NCBI GenBank assembly: GCA_943787175.1
Contig: CALSLK010000009.1
Span: 1-64,000, forward strand
Length of the DNA stretch: 64,000 bases
Direction: 5' to 3'
Source: an uncultured Alphaproteobacteria bacterium
Lineage (GTDB): Bacteria > Pseudomonadota > Alphaproteobacteria > SP197
The notes under the pieces were generated by a model. That model was not told the DNA's origin, did not search any database, and saw nothing but the letters and a program-made list of their open reading frames with translations. How positions within the stretch are numbered: position 1 is the first letter of the stretch; every line of letters starts with the position of its first letter. This document shows positions 9,307-19,542 of the stretch, one piece after another. The translations under genes were made by a program, and so were the position numbers.

Positions 9307-11148
9307 TCAGACGTGATCCTGCGCCTTCATGAGTTCCTGTTCGGTATGCTGGCAGTAAACGACATGCTTGTGGCCCATCTCGCGGCGTGGCGCGGGTTCG
9401 GAATCACACTTGCCCTCAATCATGACCGGGCAGCGCTTGCGGAACGGACACGGCAGATCATGCAGCATCACATTGCTGCGCATGCCTGCAGCAGCTTCGC
9501 GACTGCCGATCACCTCTTCCAGCCAACCCTGGCGCAAAGCAGGCACCGAATTGATCAGAAGCTGGGTATAGGGGTGGTGCGGGGGCGCAAAGACCTCCTT
9601 GGTAAGGCCGGTATCGATGATACGTCCGGCATACATCACCGCGACCCGATCAGCGATCGAGGCAACCGTCGAAAGATCATGGCTGATGAAGACATAGGCG
9701 ACCTTGTGCTTCTCACGCAGTTCCTTCATCAGTTCCAGCACACGCGCTGCCACCACGGTATCAAGGGCCGACAGCACCTCGTCACACAGGATGACATCAG
9801 GTTCGGCAGCAAAGGCGCGTGCAATCGAGACACGCTGACGCTCACCGCCTGACAATTCGGCAGGGAAACGGCCGGCATAGTCTCCGTCCAGACCCACCAT
9901 ATCCAGAAGTTCGGCAATTCGATCCTGCTTCTCTGAGCCTTTCATGCCGAAATAGAGTTCCAGAGGGCGCCCGATCGCATCATCAATACGCTTTTCAGGA
10001 TTGAGCGACTGGTCCGGACTCTGGAAGATGATCTGGATTCGGCGCAGCTGCTCCTTGGTGCGTTTTCGCGCGTGAATGGGCAGAGTGTCGTCATCCATGG
10101 TCACCGCGCCGTTCAGTGCGGGATGGAGGCCGGCCATGACGCGGGCCAGCGTGGACTTGCCACTGCCCGATTCACCAACAACCGCCAGCACCTCACGCGG
10201 ATAGACATCTAGTTCGATATCATGGAGCACGTATTGCTCGCGATCCGTTGTCTGGAACATGCGTTGGCGTTCATAGGTCGCATCGACATCGCGCACCGTC
10301 ATGATCGGTGTCTGCTCTGCGGTGGGGTTCCAGTCCGACAGCGCGGTCTCGCGCGTCGGTTTGGGTTTCACCGCGCCCAGCAACGTACGTGTGTATTCCT
10401 GTTTTGCGTGGTTAAGGATGACGTCTGTCGTGCCCTCTTCAACAACATCACCGTTGTTCATGACCAGAATGCGGTCGGCAACCTGAGCGACCACGGACAG
10501 ATCATGGCTGACATAGATTGCAGCGGTATCGCGATCACGAATGACATCCTTGATCGCTTTGAGCACCTCGATCTGGGTCGTGACATCAAGCGCGGTCGTG
10601 GGCTCATCGAGCACCAGAAGCTTGGGGTTACAGGCTAGCGCCATGGCCATCATGATGCGTTGCTGCTGGCCGCCGGAAGTCTGGTGCGGGTAGCGATGCG
10701 CCAGAGTTTCAGGGTCCGGCAGATCCAGCAGATCAAGAAGTTCGATCGCGCGCTTTCTGGCGTCTGTCTTGTTGCCCATATTGTGCAGGATCAGGCTTTC
10801 GGCGATCTGATCACCGATCGGTATGGCGGGGTTGAGCGAAGCCTGCGCACTCTGCGCAACATAGGCAACTTCGCGGCCGCGCATGTCGCGCCTGTCGCGC
10901 GCCGACATGGTCAGGATATCCTGACCTTCCAAAAAGACCTTGCTGCCGTTGGCAAAGCGCGTGCCGGGCCGCGTGTAACCCAGCGATGCCAGCGCAACCG
11001 TGGTCTTGCCCGCGCCGGATTCGCCAATCAGGGCGACGACTTCACCTGCGTTCACATCAACGCTGCACTTGTGCACCGTTTCGATCCAGATTCCAGAAGG
11101 CGGCCTGCCTTCGACGATCAGGTCTTCAATCCGCAACAATGGTGTCAC
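9307..11148 (-). CDS. Dipeptide/oligopeptide ABC transporter, double ATPase (DppD-DppF fusion)
   Basis: A 613-residue protein containing two complete ABC ATPase domains. The first has Walker [10 protein letters not shown] (residues 42-50), signature TSGGQQQRI and Walker [13 protein letters not shown]. The second has [18 protein letters not shown] and [12 protein letters not shown]. Each domain is followed by the oligopeptide-transporter C-terminal extension; the second has the Cys motif [10 protein letters not shown]. This layout matches fused GsiA-like ATPases that serve family-5 solute-binding systems. The start overlaps the stop of the DppC-like permease by 4 bp. The cognate binding protein may be the one at 15.7 kb. 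Confidence 0.93.
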   Translation of the reverse strand: MTPLLRIEDLIVEGRPPSGIWIETVHKCSVDVNAGEVVALIGESGAGKTTVALASLGYTRPGTRFANGSKVFLEGQDILTMSARDRRDMRGREVAYVAQSAQASLNPAIPIGDQIAESLILHNMGNKTDARKRAIELLDLLDLPDPETLAHRYPHQTSGGQQQRIMMAMALACNPKLLVLDEPTTALDVTTQIEVLKAIKDVIRDRDTAAIYVSHDLSVVAQVADRILVMNNGDVVEEGTTDVILNHAKQEYTRTLLGAVKPKPTRETALSDWNPTAEQTPIMTVRDVDATYERQRMFQTTDREQYVLHDIELDVYPREVLAVVGESGSGKSTLARVMAGLHPALNGAVTMDDDTLPIHARKRTKEQLRRIQIIFQSPDQSLNPEKRIDDAIGRPLELYFGMKGSEKQDRIAELLDMVGLDGDYAGRFPAELSGGERQRVSIARAFAAEPDVILCDEVLSALDTVVAARVLELMKELREKHKVAYVFISHDLSTVASIADRVAVMYAGRIIDTGLTKEVFAPPHHPYTQLLINSVPALRQGWLEEVIGSREAAAGMRSNVMLHDLPCPFRKRCPVMIEGKCDSEPAPRREMGHKHVVYCQHTEQELMKAQDHV

Positions 11149-12023
11149 TTGGTCAGTTCCTCGGAGATACCACGGCCGGATTGCGCACCCAGCCAGTCAA
11201 CAATGAGATTGACGCCCACGGTCAGGATGGCGATGGCAAAGGCCGGCGCCAGGACGGCAATGTATGCGTGGTTCTGCATGGCGTTCATGTTCTCGCGCAC
11301 CATCGAACCCCAGTCAGCATCGGGCGGCTGAATACCCAGCCCCAGGAAACTCAGGCTGGACAGGAACAGGATCGAATAAGTCAGGCGCAAACCGAATTCG
11401 ACCGCCAGTGGGCGAATGGTCGATGGCCAGATTTCACGCACCAGGATCGACGTGAGCTTTTCGCCCCGGGCCCGCGCGACCTCCACGAACTCCAGCGCAG
11501 CAATGTTCATGGCAACAGCGCGACCGACACGGGCAACGCGCGACGAATGGATCACTGCAATGGTGCCGACCAGAACCCAAAGGTCCGAGGACAACGAGGC
11601 AATCACGATCAGTGCCAGCAGGATCGGCGGGAACGAGAGAAAAACGTCGATCAACCAGGTGATGAAATCGTCGTAACGACCGCGTATCTCTGCAGCAGAA
11701 AAGCCCACAGCCATGCCCAGAACAAAACCCAGGATGGTCGCGACAAGCGCCACGCCGACGGTCAGCCTTGCGCCATGAAGCAGGCGTGAAAGCAGATCGC
11801 GACCCAGGACATCACCGCCCAGAAGGTTCTGGGCATCGGGTTGCGCATAAACAGTGGTGACGATGTTGCCCACGCCAAAGGGCGCGATCCACGGGCCGAC
11901 CACGGCCAGGACAAGGCCCACGATCACGATGGTAATTCCGGTCCATGCCCAGGCATCCGGGCGTGGACGCGCGCGCTTGCTGCGTTTGCGGGGGGCGGCT
12001 GACGTTACGGCGGCATCGGTCAT
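11145..12023 (-). CDS. Dipeptide-type ABC transporter permease (DppC-like)
   Basis: A 292-residue inner-membrane permease. After a short basic N-terminus (KRSKRARPR) there is one hydrophobic segment, the periplasmic NLLGGDVLGRDLLSRLLHGA motif of DppC proteins, five further membrane spans and a cytoplasmic coupling helix around EVARARGEKLTSILVREI. It overlaps the neighbouring permease and ATPase genes by 4 bp on both sides, so the three form one translationally coupled unit. Confidence 0.92.
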   Translation of the reverse strand: MTDAAVTSAAPRKRSKRARPRPDAWAWTGITIVIVGLVLAVVGPWIAPFGVGNIVTTVYAQPDAQNLLGGDVLGRDLLSRLLHGARLTVGVALVATILGFVLGMAVGFSAAEIRGRYDDFITWLIDVFLSFPPILLALIVIASLSSDLWVLVGTIAVIHSSRVARVGRAVAMNIAALEFVEVARARGEKLTSILVREIWPSTIRPLAVEFGLRLTYSILFLSSLSFLGLGIQPPDADWGSMVRENMNAMQNHAYIAVLAPAFAIAILTVGVNLIVDWLGAQSGRGISEELTK

Positions 12024-12967
12024 TTGGCATACCTCAGACGCGGGTTGGCCATGATCGCTCCGACATCGGCAAAGATGTTGAGCGCGACATAGAAACTGCA
12101 GAACACCATGGCGACGGCCTGGATCTGGGGCACATCACGGAACACGACCGAATCCACCATCAGCCGGCCAAGGCCGGGATAGGTAAAGACGACCTCGACC
12201 ACGACAACGCCACTGATCAGGTAACCAAGGTTCAGAGCGACAACATTGACGATCGGCCCCATGGCATTGGGGATCGCGTGTTTCAGGATGATCCGCGATT
12301 TGGACGCGCCCTTCAGCAGCGCCATCTCGATGTAGGGTTGCTTAAGCACGTCCAGGATTGCCGCACGGGTCATGCGCACGACATGGGCCAGCAAGGTCAG
12401 TACCAGGGTCACCATCGGCAGGAAGGTCTTGTCCATGGTGCCAAAGACATCCTCCCAGCGCGGTCGGTGAATGGCGCCGGGGAACCAGCCCAACTCAACG
12501 GCGAAGATCATGATCAACAGGACCGCGATGACAAAGTCCGGAATGGAGATGAAAAACACAGTGACCGAGGAAACCGTGCGATCGAAATGGCTTTCGGGAT
12601 AAGCCGCCGAAAGCAGCCCCAGACCAAGAGCAAGCGGCATGGCGACCGCTGCTGCATAAAGGGCCAGATAAACCGTGTTCCAGAGGCGCAAGCCGATGAT
12701 GCGGTCCAGCGGCATACCGTTGGTCAGCGAAACACCCAGGTCACCTGAAAGGATGTTCCCAAGCCACTCGAAGTAGCGGATATAAGCTGGCCGGTTAAGC
12801 CCCAGGGTTTCGCGCAGGGCCGCCAGATTCGTTTCGGTCGCCGACTGACCAAGAATGGCAGAGGCAACGTCGCCCGGCAGAATTTCAGTTCCCAGGAAAA
12901 CAATGACCGAGATTGCCAACAACGTCAGCAATCCCAGAAATATCCTCCTGACGATCAACTTGAACAC
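12020..12967 (-). CDS. Dipeptide-type ABC transporter permease (DppB-like)
   Basis: A 315-residue permease with the DppB hallmark N-terminus (a first membrane segment followed by GDVASAILGQSATETNLAALRETLGLNRP, described here only by its key parts), six hydrophobic segments and the coupling helix ALLKGASKSRIILKHA. It is the first gene of the minus-strand transporter unit. The 145 bp upstream (12,968-13,112) separates it from the AI-2E family gene and probably holds its promoter, although no clear -10/-35 pair was seen. Confidence 0.92.
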   Translation of the reverse strand: MFKLIVRRIFLGLLTLLAISVIVFLGTEILPGDVASAILGQSATETNLAALRETLGLNRPAYIRYFEWLGNILSGDLGVSLTNGMPLDRIIGLRLWNTVYLALYAAAVAMPLALGLGLLSAAYPESHFDRTVSSVTVFFISIPDFVIAVLLIMIFAVELGWFPGAIHRPRWEDVFGTMDKTFLPMVTLVLTLLAHVVRMTRAAILDVLKQPYIEMALLKGASKSRIILKHAIPNAMGPIVNVVALNLGYLISGVVVVEVVFTYPGLGRLMVDSVVFRDVPQIQAVAMVFCSFYVALNIFADVGAIMANPRLRYAK

Positions 12968-13112
12968 GTCAAGCGCCTCCCAGATTTCCTTCCCCGTGCC
13001 GGATTATTGATTGCCTGACACATGCCCTGCTGGTTTTCCAGCTTGCGGTTATCGTACGGCACATGCCGTGAAGCGCAAGGCAGCAACTTTCAGATAATTG
13101 TGTGCAGCACCA

Positions 13113-14177
13113 TCAAATGGGCTTGCGCCAGGCCGATGTTCGAGGCCAGGCCTTAAGCACCGCCTGCACGACCGTAGCCAGGGGAATGGCAAAGAAAACA
13201 CCCCAGAAGCCCCACAGGCCACCAAATATCAGGATGGCCACGATGATCGCGATGGGGTGCAAATCCACGACCTCGCTGAACAGAATGGGGGCGAGCAGGT
13301 TGCCGTCCAGCGCCTGAATGATGGCATAGGCGATCACCACGTAGCCAAAGTCCCAGGTCGGCCCCCACTGCACAAATGCCACCACGGCAACAGGAACCGT
13401 CACGACCGCCGCGCCGACAAACGGGATCAACACCGACAGACCCGTCATGACGGCCAGCAGGATTGCAAAGTCGACGCCCAGAATGGTGAACACGACATAG
13501 GTCACCACCCCGACAATCAGGATTTCCCAGAACTTGCCACGCACGTAATTGGCAACCTGCAGGTTGACCTCGCTCCACACGGTGGTTGTCAGGTCGCGTT
13601 CACGCGGCAGGAATCCGATCACCCAGTTCGCAATCTTGTCCTTGTCCTTCATCATGAAGAAGACCAGCAACAGGACCAGGATGATGTAGACCACCGACGT
13701 CATCAACGTGACCACCGATGCGCCGGCAAGCGAAGGCAGGGACGAGAAGAGATACAGCGCACTGCCGCCGATTTCGGCCATGAAGCCGCGCACCTGGGCT
13801 TCGCTCACCAGGTCGGGGTACTGCTGGGGCAACTCGAGCAGATGCCCCTGCAGTTCCTGGGTCATCACGGGAACCTGGGCAACAAATTGGCCCACCTGAC
13901 GGAAGAGAATCGGCAGAAGTCCCAGCAGAAACAGCATGGTCATCAGGATGAAGCCGATGAAGACCACAAGAATCGCAATGATCTTGCGTACACGAAGACG
14001 TTCCAGCCTGACCACCAGGCCATCAAGCAGAAAGGCAAAGACAATGGCCGCGATCACCGGTGCCACCATCTCGGCAACAAAGATGATGCCGATCAGTGCT
14101 ACCAGCAGTACGCCGGTCAGGATCAATACCTGCGGATCTGAAAACGTCTGGTGAAACCAGTCGCGAAGAGGTTTCAT
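13113..14177 (-). CDS. AI-2E family transporter (PerM/TqsA type permease)
   Basis: A protein of about 354 residues with seven to eight hydrophobic stretches in the AI-2E transporter pattern: an N-terminal pair of spans separated by a basic loop (RLERLRVRKI), a long periplasmic helical region, then a C-terminal bundle with GLSVLIPFVGAAV and the family motif NLLAPILFSEVVDLHP. Family members export autoinducer-2 or act as Na+/H+ antiporters; substrate cannot be inferred here. Start 14177 (MKPLRDW) was chosen over 14243 because the longer leader is Cys-rich and unlike homologues. Confidence 0.87.
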   Translation of the reverse strand: MKPLRDWFHQTFSDPQVLILTGVLLVALIGIIFVAEMVAPVIAAIVFAFLLDGLVVRLERLRVRKIIAILVVFIGFILMTMLFLLGLLPILFRQVGQFVAQVPVMTQELQGHLLELPQQYPDLVSEAQVRGFMAEIGGSALYLFSSLPSLAGASVVTLMTSVVYIILVLLLVFFMMKDKDKIANWVIGFLPRERDLTTTVWSEVNLQVANYVRGKFWEILIVGVVTYVVFTILGVDFAILLAVMTGLSVLIPFVGAAVVTVPVAVVAFVQWGPTWDFGYVVIAYAIIQALDGNLLAPILFSEVVDLHPIAIIVAILIFGGLWGFWGVFFAIPLATVVQAVLKAWPRTSAWRKPI

Positions 14178-14313
14178 GAATCCAACCACCTGCCCCAAGA
14201 CACGACCCGAACATAGGCAGAGGAACTGGGCGCGGCAAGACATCCGGCATCACACGGTTCCTTATTGTGCAGTCTCCCTTTAGGTTGCCGCCCCTAAATG
14301 AAAAAGGTGATGT

Positions 14314-15570
14314 ATGTCTGGTGATGTTGATGTCGTGATTGTGGGTGCCGGCGCAGCCGGATTGTCAGCCGCCAAGGAGGCTGCCCAAAAGGGACTCTCC
14401 TTTGTCGTGGTGGAGGCCTCGCATCGCATCGGCGGCCGGGCCTATACCGAGGAACTTGCACCGGGTCAGCCGTTCGACCTGGGCTGTCACTGGATGCATT
14501 CGGCCAGCCTGAACCCCTTTGTCGCCATCGCCGATCAGCATGGTTTTGCGTATCGAAAAGACGGCTCCTGGGATCACGATATCTGGCACCGCGGCGCCTT
14601 GCTTGGGGAAGAACAGCGACAGGCCGTCAGAGCCCTGGGAGAAGCTGACGAACAGGCCATCGCCAAGGTGATCGCTGAAGGCCGGAACGATTCGATCGCC
14701 GATGTGGTCGATCTCGACTCTCCCTGGCGCCCCTACCACGCCTATTGGTTCTCGCTCAGCACCTCGGTCGATATTGATCAGACCGGTGTGCTCGATATCG
14801 CAGCCTACAACGACACCGACGAGAACTGGCCCGTGATCAAGGGTTACGGCGCTCTTGTCGCCGCCTGGGCAAGCGACGTTCCGGTCACGCTTAACAGTCC
14901 TGTGGAACGCATCCGCCTGAAAGGTGACGGCGTCGAGGTTGTAACCAAGGGCGGGACCATTAGCGGACGCACTGTTCTTGTCACCGTATCGACAAACATC
15001 CTTTCGTCTGGCGCCATCATCTTCGAACCGGGCCTGCCCGATTCGAAACAGGCTGCAGCCCTGGAACTGCCTCTTGGTGTCCACAACCGCATCGCTATCC
15101 TTTTGAAGGACATGCCCGCAGGCGACATGATGGGGCAAAGCAGCACCGTCATGCTGGAAGAAGACGAGATTCCGTTGGCCATCGAACTGGGGCCCTATGG
15201 GCTTTCCCATGCCGTGGCTGTCACGGGCGGACGGTTCGGCTCCTGGCTCGAACGGCAGGGCCAACAGGCATCGGTCGACTACCTCTCGGAGCGAATCCTG
15301 GCGGCATTTGGCAACGACATGGCCAAGCACCTTACCGACCGTGTCATCGTGACGGCCTGGGAGGGTGATCCCTGGACTCTGGGCTCCTATTCGGCGGCAC
15401 TGCCGGGAAGCCACCAGCAACGTGCCGTGCTTGGCCAACCGATCGAGAACAGGATTTTCTTTGCCGGTGAAGCCACGTCCACCGACTTCTATTCAACCTG
15501 TCATGGCGCCTATCTCAGCGGCATTCGAGCGATTGAACAGGTTGCCGGGACGGTGCGTTCCGCAATCTGA
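14314..15570 (+). CDS. FAD-dependent amine oxidase
   Basis: A 418-residue flavoprotein of the monoamine oxidase group. The N-terminal Rossmann motif IVGAGAAGLSAAKEA is followed by GGRAYTEEL, both needed for FAD binding. The C-terminus has the family motif FFAGEATSTDFYSTCHGA, which closes the flavin site. It has no signal peptide, so a cytoplasmic oxidase or dehydrogenase of primary or polyamines is likely. It is transcribed away from the AI-2E family gene and lies 120 bp before the peptide-binding protein gene. Confidence 0.88.
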   Translation: MSGDVDVVIVGAGAAGLSAAKEAAQKGLSFVVVEASHRIGGRAYTEELAPGQPFDLGCHWMHSASLNPFVAIADQHGFAYRKDGSWDHDIWHRGALLGEEQRQAVRALGEADEQAIAKVIAEGRNDSIADVVDLDSPWRPYHAYWFSLSTSVDIDQTGVLDIAAYNDTDENWPVIKGYGALVAAWASDVPVTLNSPVERIRLKGDGVEVVTKGGTISGRTVLVTVSTNILSSGAIIFEPGLPDSKQAAALELPLGVHNRIAILLKDMPAGDMMGQSSTVMLEEDEIPLAIELGPYGLSHAVAVTGGRFGSWLERQGQQASVDYLSERILAAFGNDMAKHLTDRVIVTAWEGDPWTLGSYSAALPGSHQQRAVLGQPIENRIFFAGEATSTDFYSTCHGAYLSGIRAIEQVAGTVRSAI

Positions 15571-15690
15571 AAAACTTCCCGGTTTTTGCATCGGGACTCG
15601 CAAAGCCTGATTTTCCAGTGTTAACGTGTTGCCAAGGTTCCTGACAAATAGGATCAGGGGTTTCTGCAACAAGACACTGGGAGAACGTTC

Positions 15691-17301
15691 GTGAACAAGA
15701 AAGATCTTCTCATTCGGGAGTTTGTGCGGGGCAAGGTTTCGCGCCGCGATTTCAATGCCGGCCTCGTCAGCATGGGCCTCAGCGCCGCTGCGGCGAGCGC
15801 ATTGGTCAACAGCACCATCAGTCAGGCCAACGCCGACGAACCCAAACAGGGCGGCTACATGCGGGTTGCCGCGACCGGCAGCCATGCCGGTGACACGCTC
15901 GACCCGGCAAAGATCGTCAGCGGCGTCGACATCATGCGCGCCGGTCTGCTTTACAACCGCCTGGTCGACTATCTCCCGGGTCAGGGCCTGGTCAACAATC
16001 TGGCCAATGGTTACGAATCCAACAACGAAGCGACCAAGTGGACGATCGAGATCAAGGACGGCGTGGAATTCCACAACGGAAAGACCATGACCGCGGCCGA
16101 TGTGGCCTATTCCTTCAATCGCCATCTCGACCCTGATGGTGGTTCGCCCGCCAACGCCTACCTTGGCGATGTCGAGTCCATTGTCGCCGATGGCGATCAG
16201 CATGTTGTCTTCAACATGAGTGCGCCCAACGCCGACATCCCTTACCTGCTGTCGGAGTATCATTTCACGGTCCAGCCCGAAGGCGCTGACGCCGAGAGTT
16301 ATGCCGCAGGTGAAGCCGTCGGCACTGGCCCCTGGCAGGTCAAGGAATTCGAGCCCGGCATTGCTGCTGTGTTCGAACGCAACCCCAACTATCACAGGAC
16401 CGGGTTCCCCTACATCGACGAGATCGAGACGTTCGGCATTCCCGACAACACGTCACGTGTGAACGCACTGCTGGCCGGTGAGGTCGAAATGATCACGGCA
16501 CTTGACCCGCAGCTGGTCACGCAGGTCAGTGAATCCGACAATTCTGCCGTACTCAACCAGCCCGGCGGAGCCCATCCGACCTATCCCATGCGCTCCGACG
16601 TGTCGCCCTTCAGCGACAACAACGCACGTCTGGCCATCAAGCACGCGGTCGACCGTGAACGCATGTTGGAGCTGGCTTGGGGCGGGCTGGGAACTGTGGG
16701 CCGCGATCACCCGATCCCGGCGCATGACCCGTTCTTTGCACCCGATGTGGAGGCGCTGCCGCGCGACCCCGACAAAGTGGCCTACTATCTCAAGCAGGCC
16801 GGTATGGAGAATCAGACGTTCGAGCTCCATGCATCGGACGCCAACTTCGGCGGTGCTAACGCCAGCGTTGTCATGGCCGAGCTGATGAACGAAAGCGGGC
16901 TGAACGCGACCGTGAAGAAGGTGCCTTCAGACGGGTACTGGAGTGCCATCTGGCTCACTGTACCCTGGTGTGGTTCGTCCTGGTATGGTCGCCCCACCGC
17001 CGATCAAATGCTTTCGGTGGCCTACATCACCGGCGCTGCGTGGAACGAGAGCTACTGGTCCAACGAGAAGTTCGACAACCTCGTGTTCGAGGGACGCAAG
17101 ACGACCGACTTTGCCCTGCGTCAGGAAATCTATCGCGACATCCAGATTATCATGCGCGACGAAGGATCCTCGATCACGCCGGTCTTCACCAACTGGCTCG
17201 ATGCTTATTCGACCAAGGTCAAGAATCTGAAAGGTCATCCCCACGGCTTTGCCGGTTGGATGTACTGGGAAGACGCCTGGCTCGACGACGCCAACGCCTG
17301 A
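15691..17301 (+). CDS. Peptide ABC transporter substrate-binding protein, Tat-exported (family 5)
   Basis: A 536-residue periplasmic binding protein starting at GTG with GGGAG-like ribosome binding sequence (ctgggagaacg) about 7 bases upstream. The leader carries a twin-arginine motif, SRRDFNAGL, then a hydrophobic stretch and an ANA cleavage site. The mature part shows SBP family 5 features: DTLDPAKIVSG, VEFHNGKTMTAADVAYSFNR, and the C-terminal Trp-rich lobe. It probably feeds the DppBC/ATPase set at 9.3-13 kb, although it is separated from it by two genes and lies on the other strand. A terminator hairpin follows. Confidence 0.9.
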   Translation: MNKKDLLIREFVRGKVSRRDFNAGLVSMGLSAAAASALVNSTISQANADEPKQGGYMRVAATGSHAGDTLDPAKIVSGVDIMRAGLLYNRLVDYLPGQGLVNNLANGYESNNEATKWTIEIKDGVEFHNGKTMTAADVAYSFNRHLDPDGGSPANAYLGDVESIVADGDQHVVFNMSAPNADIPYLLSEYHFTVQPEGADAESYAAGEAVGTGPWQVKEFEPGIAAVFERNPNYHRTGFPYIDEIETFGIPDNTSRVNALLAGEVEMITALDPQLVTQVSESDNSAVLNQPGGAHPTYPMRSDVSPFSDNNARLAIKHAVDRERMLELAWGGLGTVGRDHPIPAHDPFFAPDVEALPRDPDKVAYYLKQAGMENQTFELHASDANFGGANASVVMAELMNESGLNATVKKVPSDGYWSAIWLTVPWCGSSWYGRPTADQMLSVAYITGAAWNESYWSNEKFDNLVFEGRKTTDFALRQEIYRDIQIIMRDEGSSITPVFTNWLDAYSTKVKNLKGHPHGFAGWMYWEDAWLDDANA

Positions 17302-17324
17302 TCGCAGCCTTTGCTGCAACAAGA

Positions 17325-17360
17325 AGGGCCGTCCTGGAAACAGGGCGGCCCTATCTTTTT
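17325..17360 (+). terminator. Rho-independent terminator after the binding-protein gene
   Basis: A 12-bp stem (agggccgtcctg / cagggcggccct, one mismatch) closes a GAAA tetraloop and is followed by atcttttt. It lies 24 bp past the stop of the peptide-binding protein gene. Confidence 0.88.
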
Positions 17361-17418
17361 CTGTCACATGGCAATCCCAACAACGCTGGGGATCACATGC
17401 GCGTTGTTCCCAAACCCA

Positions 17419-19464
17419 TCACATCAGGTCGCGGGGAATGCGGCGGGTTTGGTTATCTGAAAAGACAACGTCCTCGCCTTCCGTCGCGCTGACGGTCATC
17501 TCCACGATAAAACATTCTGCATCGCACGTGATGATTGTCGTGGCCTCCACCGCGACCTGCCAGTCGCCACGTGACTGGGCAATGCGCCAGCGCACCTCGC
17601 CGCGGTTCGAAAGCGGGTCGCCCTCGACGATAGACTGGCGCTCCCAGCCCAGCTGATCGACTTCCATGGCGTGGGTCGGGATGCGATAGGCGCCATCATC
17701 CTTATCGAGCACCAGTTCGGTCTTGCCCAGGGCCAGGTCGGTCACAATCTGGCGTTTGCGGCCAAAGGAACGCAGCCACTCCAGAACAGGTGGCTTCGGA
17801 ATCTCCGCCGGCTCGAAGTCTGGCAATTCCTGATCGCGTTGCTGCGGCTGACGCACCGGCAGACGCAAAACACTGCGCGCGCCATCAATCGACAGACGGG
17901 GCATGTCAGGCGCCGGCCACAAAAGCGGCCAGCTCCCGTTTGCCAATGCCAGACGCAGCCGGTGTCCCGCTGGGACCGTCTGGGCAATAGCGTTCATGGA
18001 CAACGTGACGTCACAACGCTTCCCGGGCTCCATCGGTTCGGGCACCTCATGGCCGTCACGATGGGTCAGGTTCAGGCATCCCCATGTGATCAAGGCAGAT
18101 GTGCCATCGGGCGCGACATCCTCCAGCCGTGCCACCAGGGTTGCCACGGGTTTGTCCGACGCGATCGCCACATCCAGTTTAACGAACCCGACGATGGCAA
18201 GGTCTTCGGCCAGAACCTCGCCGTCGAACACCACCGACAAGGCATCCTCCAGACGTTGATCTAGCGGCAGTTCGGGACCAATTCCGTGGGGATTCCATTC
18301 GCCGGTCAGCGTTCCCACGGTCAGCGGGGTGGCGACCTCGATTGCACCGTGGCCGGCCCCTTCCCGCAATGCCCCGCCAGCATCCAGACCCAGCGAACAT
18401 TCCTGTGCATCTGCGACGGGCCAGGTGTCCTCGGTAATCCAGTGGCCCGGCCGTTGCGTCTGCTGGGCCGCCGGGGGCGCCGCATCCTGGAGCCACAGTC
18501 GAACCTCAGGTTCGGTTTCGATGCCGTTCTCCACACCCTTAAGCCAGCGATCCCACCAGCGCAGGCATTCCTGCAGGAACCCGATGGATGGTCCCGGGGA
18601 CCCCAGATGGGGATAACCATGGGCCCAGGGGCCGATCAGGCACCGCTTGGGCACTTTCAGACCGGCCATCAGCTTCAAGGCGGTGTTGGTGTAGCCATCG
18701 GCCCAACCGGTGACGGCAAAGACCGGACATTGAATGGCGTTCCAATCCTCACAGACCGAACCGTGTTTCCAGTAGTCATCACGGCGTTGATGGCTGGTCC
18801 ATTCGGCCGTTGTGAACGGCAGATTCTCAAGGCGTTCCATCCACATGTCACGCCAGGCATCGCCGACGATTTCGGGATCGGGCGGCCTCCCGAAATAGGC
18901 CTGCGCCTGTCCGCCCCAGGCCAGGTTGTTACGCAGCAGACAGCCCGACATGTAATGCACATCATCGGCATAACGGTCATCGGTCGAACACAACGTGATG
19001 ACCGCTTTGAGTTCCTTGGGTTGCCGAAACGCCGTCTGAAGGCCGCTGAAGCCGCCCCAGGAAATCCCGATCATGCCGCAAGAGCCTGTGCACCAGGGCT
19101 GCTCTGCCAGCCACGCCAGTGCATCGAGCATGTCGTCCTGCTCCTGACGCACATACTCATCCATCGGCTTGCCTTCGGAATTGCCGGATCCGCGCAGATC
19201 CAGGCGAATCGCGGCATAGCCGTGTCCGGCAAACCAGGGATGGACCAGTTCATCACGCGGCAGCGTGAAATCGCGCTGGCGATAGGGAATGTATTCGATG
19301 ATGGCAGGGACCGGATCGTCCTCGGCATCTTCGGGCAGCCAGATGCGCGCTGACAGACGCGTCCCGTCCGACATCGGAATCCATTGGTGTGCAATCTCGC
19401 GCACCTTGCGCGGAAACTCTGTTTGAATGTGAAGACCAGCGTCCGTCGCGACCAGATTGACCAT
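17419..19464 (-). CDS. CocE/NonD family hydrolase, intact paralogue
   Basis: A 681-residue alpha/beta hydrolase in the same family as the gene at 1.5-3.5 kb, with nucleophile elbow GISWGGF, the conserved LCSTDDRYADDVHYMSGC block, His-bearing PWAHGYPHLG and the C-terminal jelly-roll. Start 19464 (MVNLVATDAG) is preceded by a strong ribosome binding site (aggagg, 5 bases away); an in-frame ATG at 19515 has none. It is the last gene of a minus-strand run with the PaiB-like protein, GntR regulator and DoeB-like deacylase. The N-terminal 20 residues differ from its paralogue, the rest aligns closely. Confidence 0.92.
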   Translation of the reverse strand: MVNLVATDAGLHIQTEFPRKVREIAHQWIPMSDGTRLSARIWLPEDAEDDPVPAIIEYIPYRQRDFTLPRDELVHPWFAGHGYAAIRLDLRGSGNSEGKPMDEYVRQEQDDMLDALAWLAEQPWCTGSCGMIGISWGGFSGLQTAFRQPKELKAVITLCSTDDRYADDVHYMSGCLLRNNLAWGGQAQAYFGRPPDPEIVGDAWRDMWMERLENLPFTTAEWTSHQRRDDYWKHGSVCEDWNAIQCPVFAVTGWADGYTNTALKLMAGLKVPKRCLIGPWAHGYPHLGSPGPSIGFLQECLRWWDRWLKGVENGIETEPEVRLWLQDAAPPAAQQTQRPGHWITEDTWPVADAQECSLGLDAGGALREGAGHGAIEVATPLTVGTLTGEWNPHGIGPELPLDQRLEDALSVVFDGEVLAEDLAIVGFVKLDVAIASDKPVATLVARLEDVAPDGTSALITWGCLNLTHRDGHEVPEPMEPGKRCDVTLSMNAIAQTVPAGHRLRLALANGSWPLLWPAPDMPRLSIDGARSVLRLPVRQPQQRDQELPDFEPAEIPKPPVLEWLRSFGRKRQIVTDLALGKTELVLDKDDGAYRIPTHAMEVDQLGWERQSIVEGDPLSNRGEVRWRIAQSRGDWQVAVEATTIITCDAECFIVEMTVSATEGEDVVFSDNQTRRIPRDLM

Positions 19465-19542
19465 GGATTCCTCCTGCAAGGCGCGAACGATAGCGACCTC
19501 GCCATGGGCGGTCATCTGCTGATTGCAGTCCTCAGAAGGGAA

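Noticed and set aside
13098-14141. A long plus-strand open frame opposite the AI-2E transporter
   Set aside because: Its translation is almost purely Gln, His, Asp and Asn, as expected for the antisense of a membrane protein.
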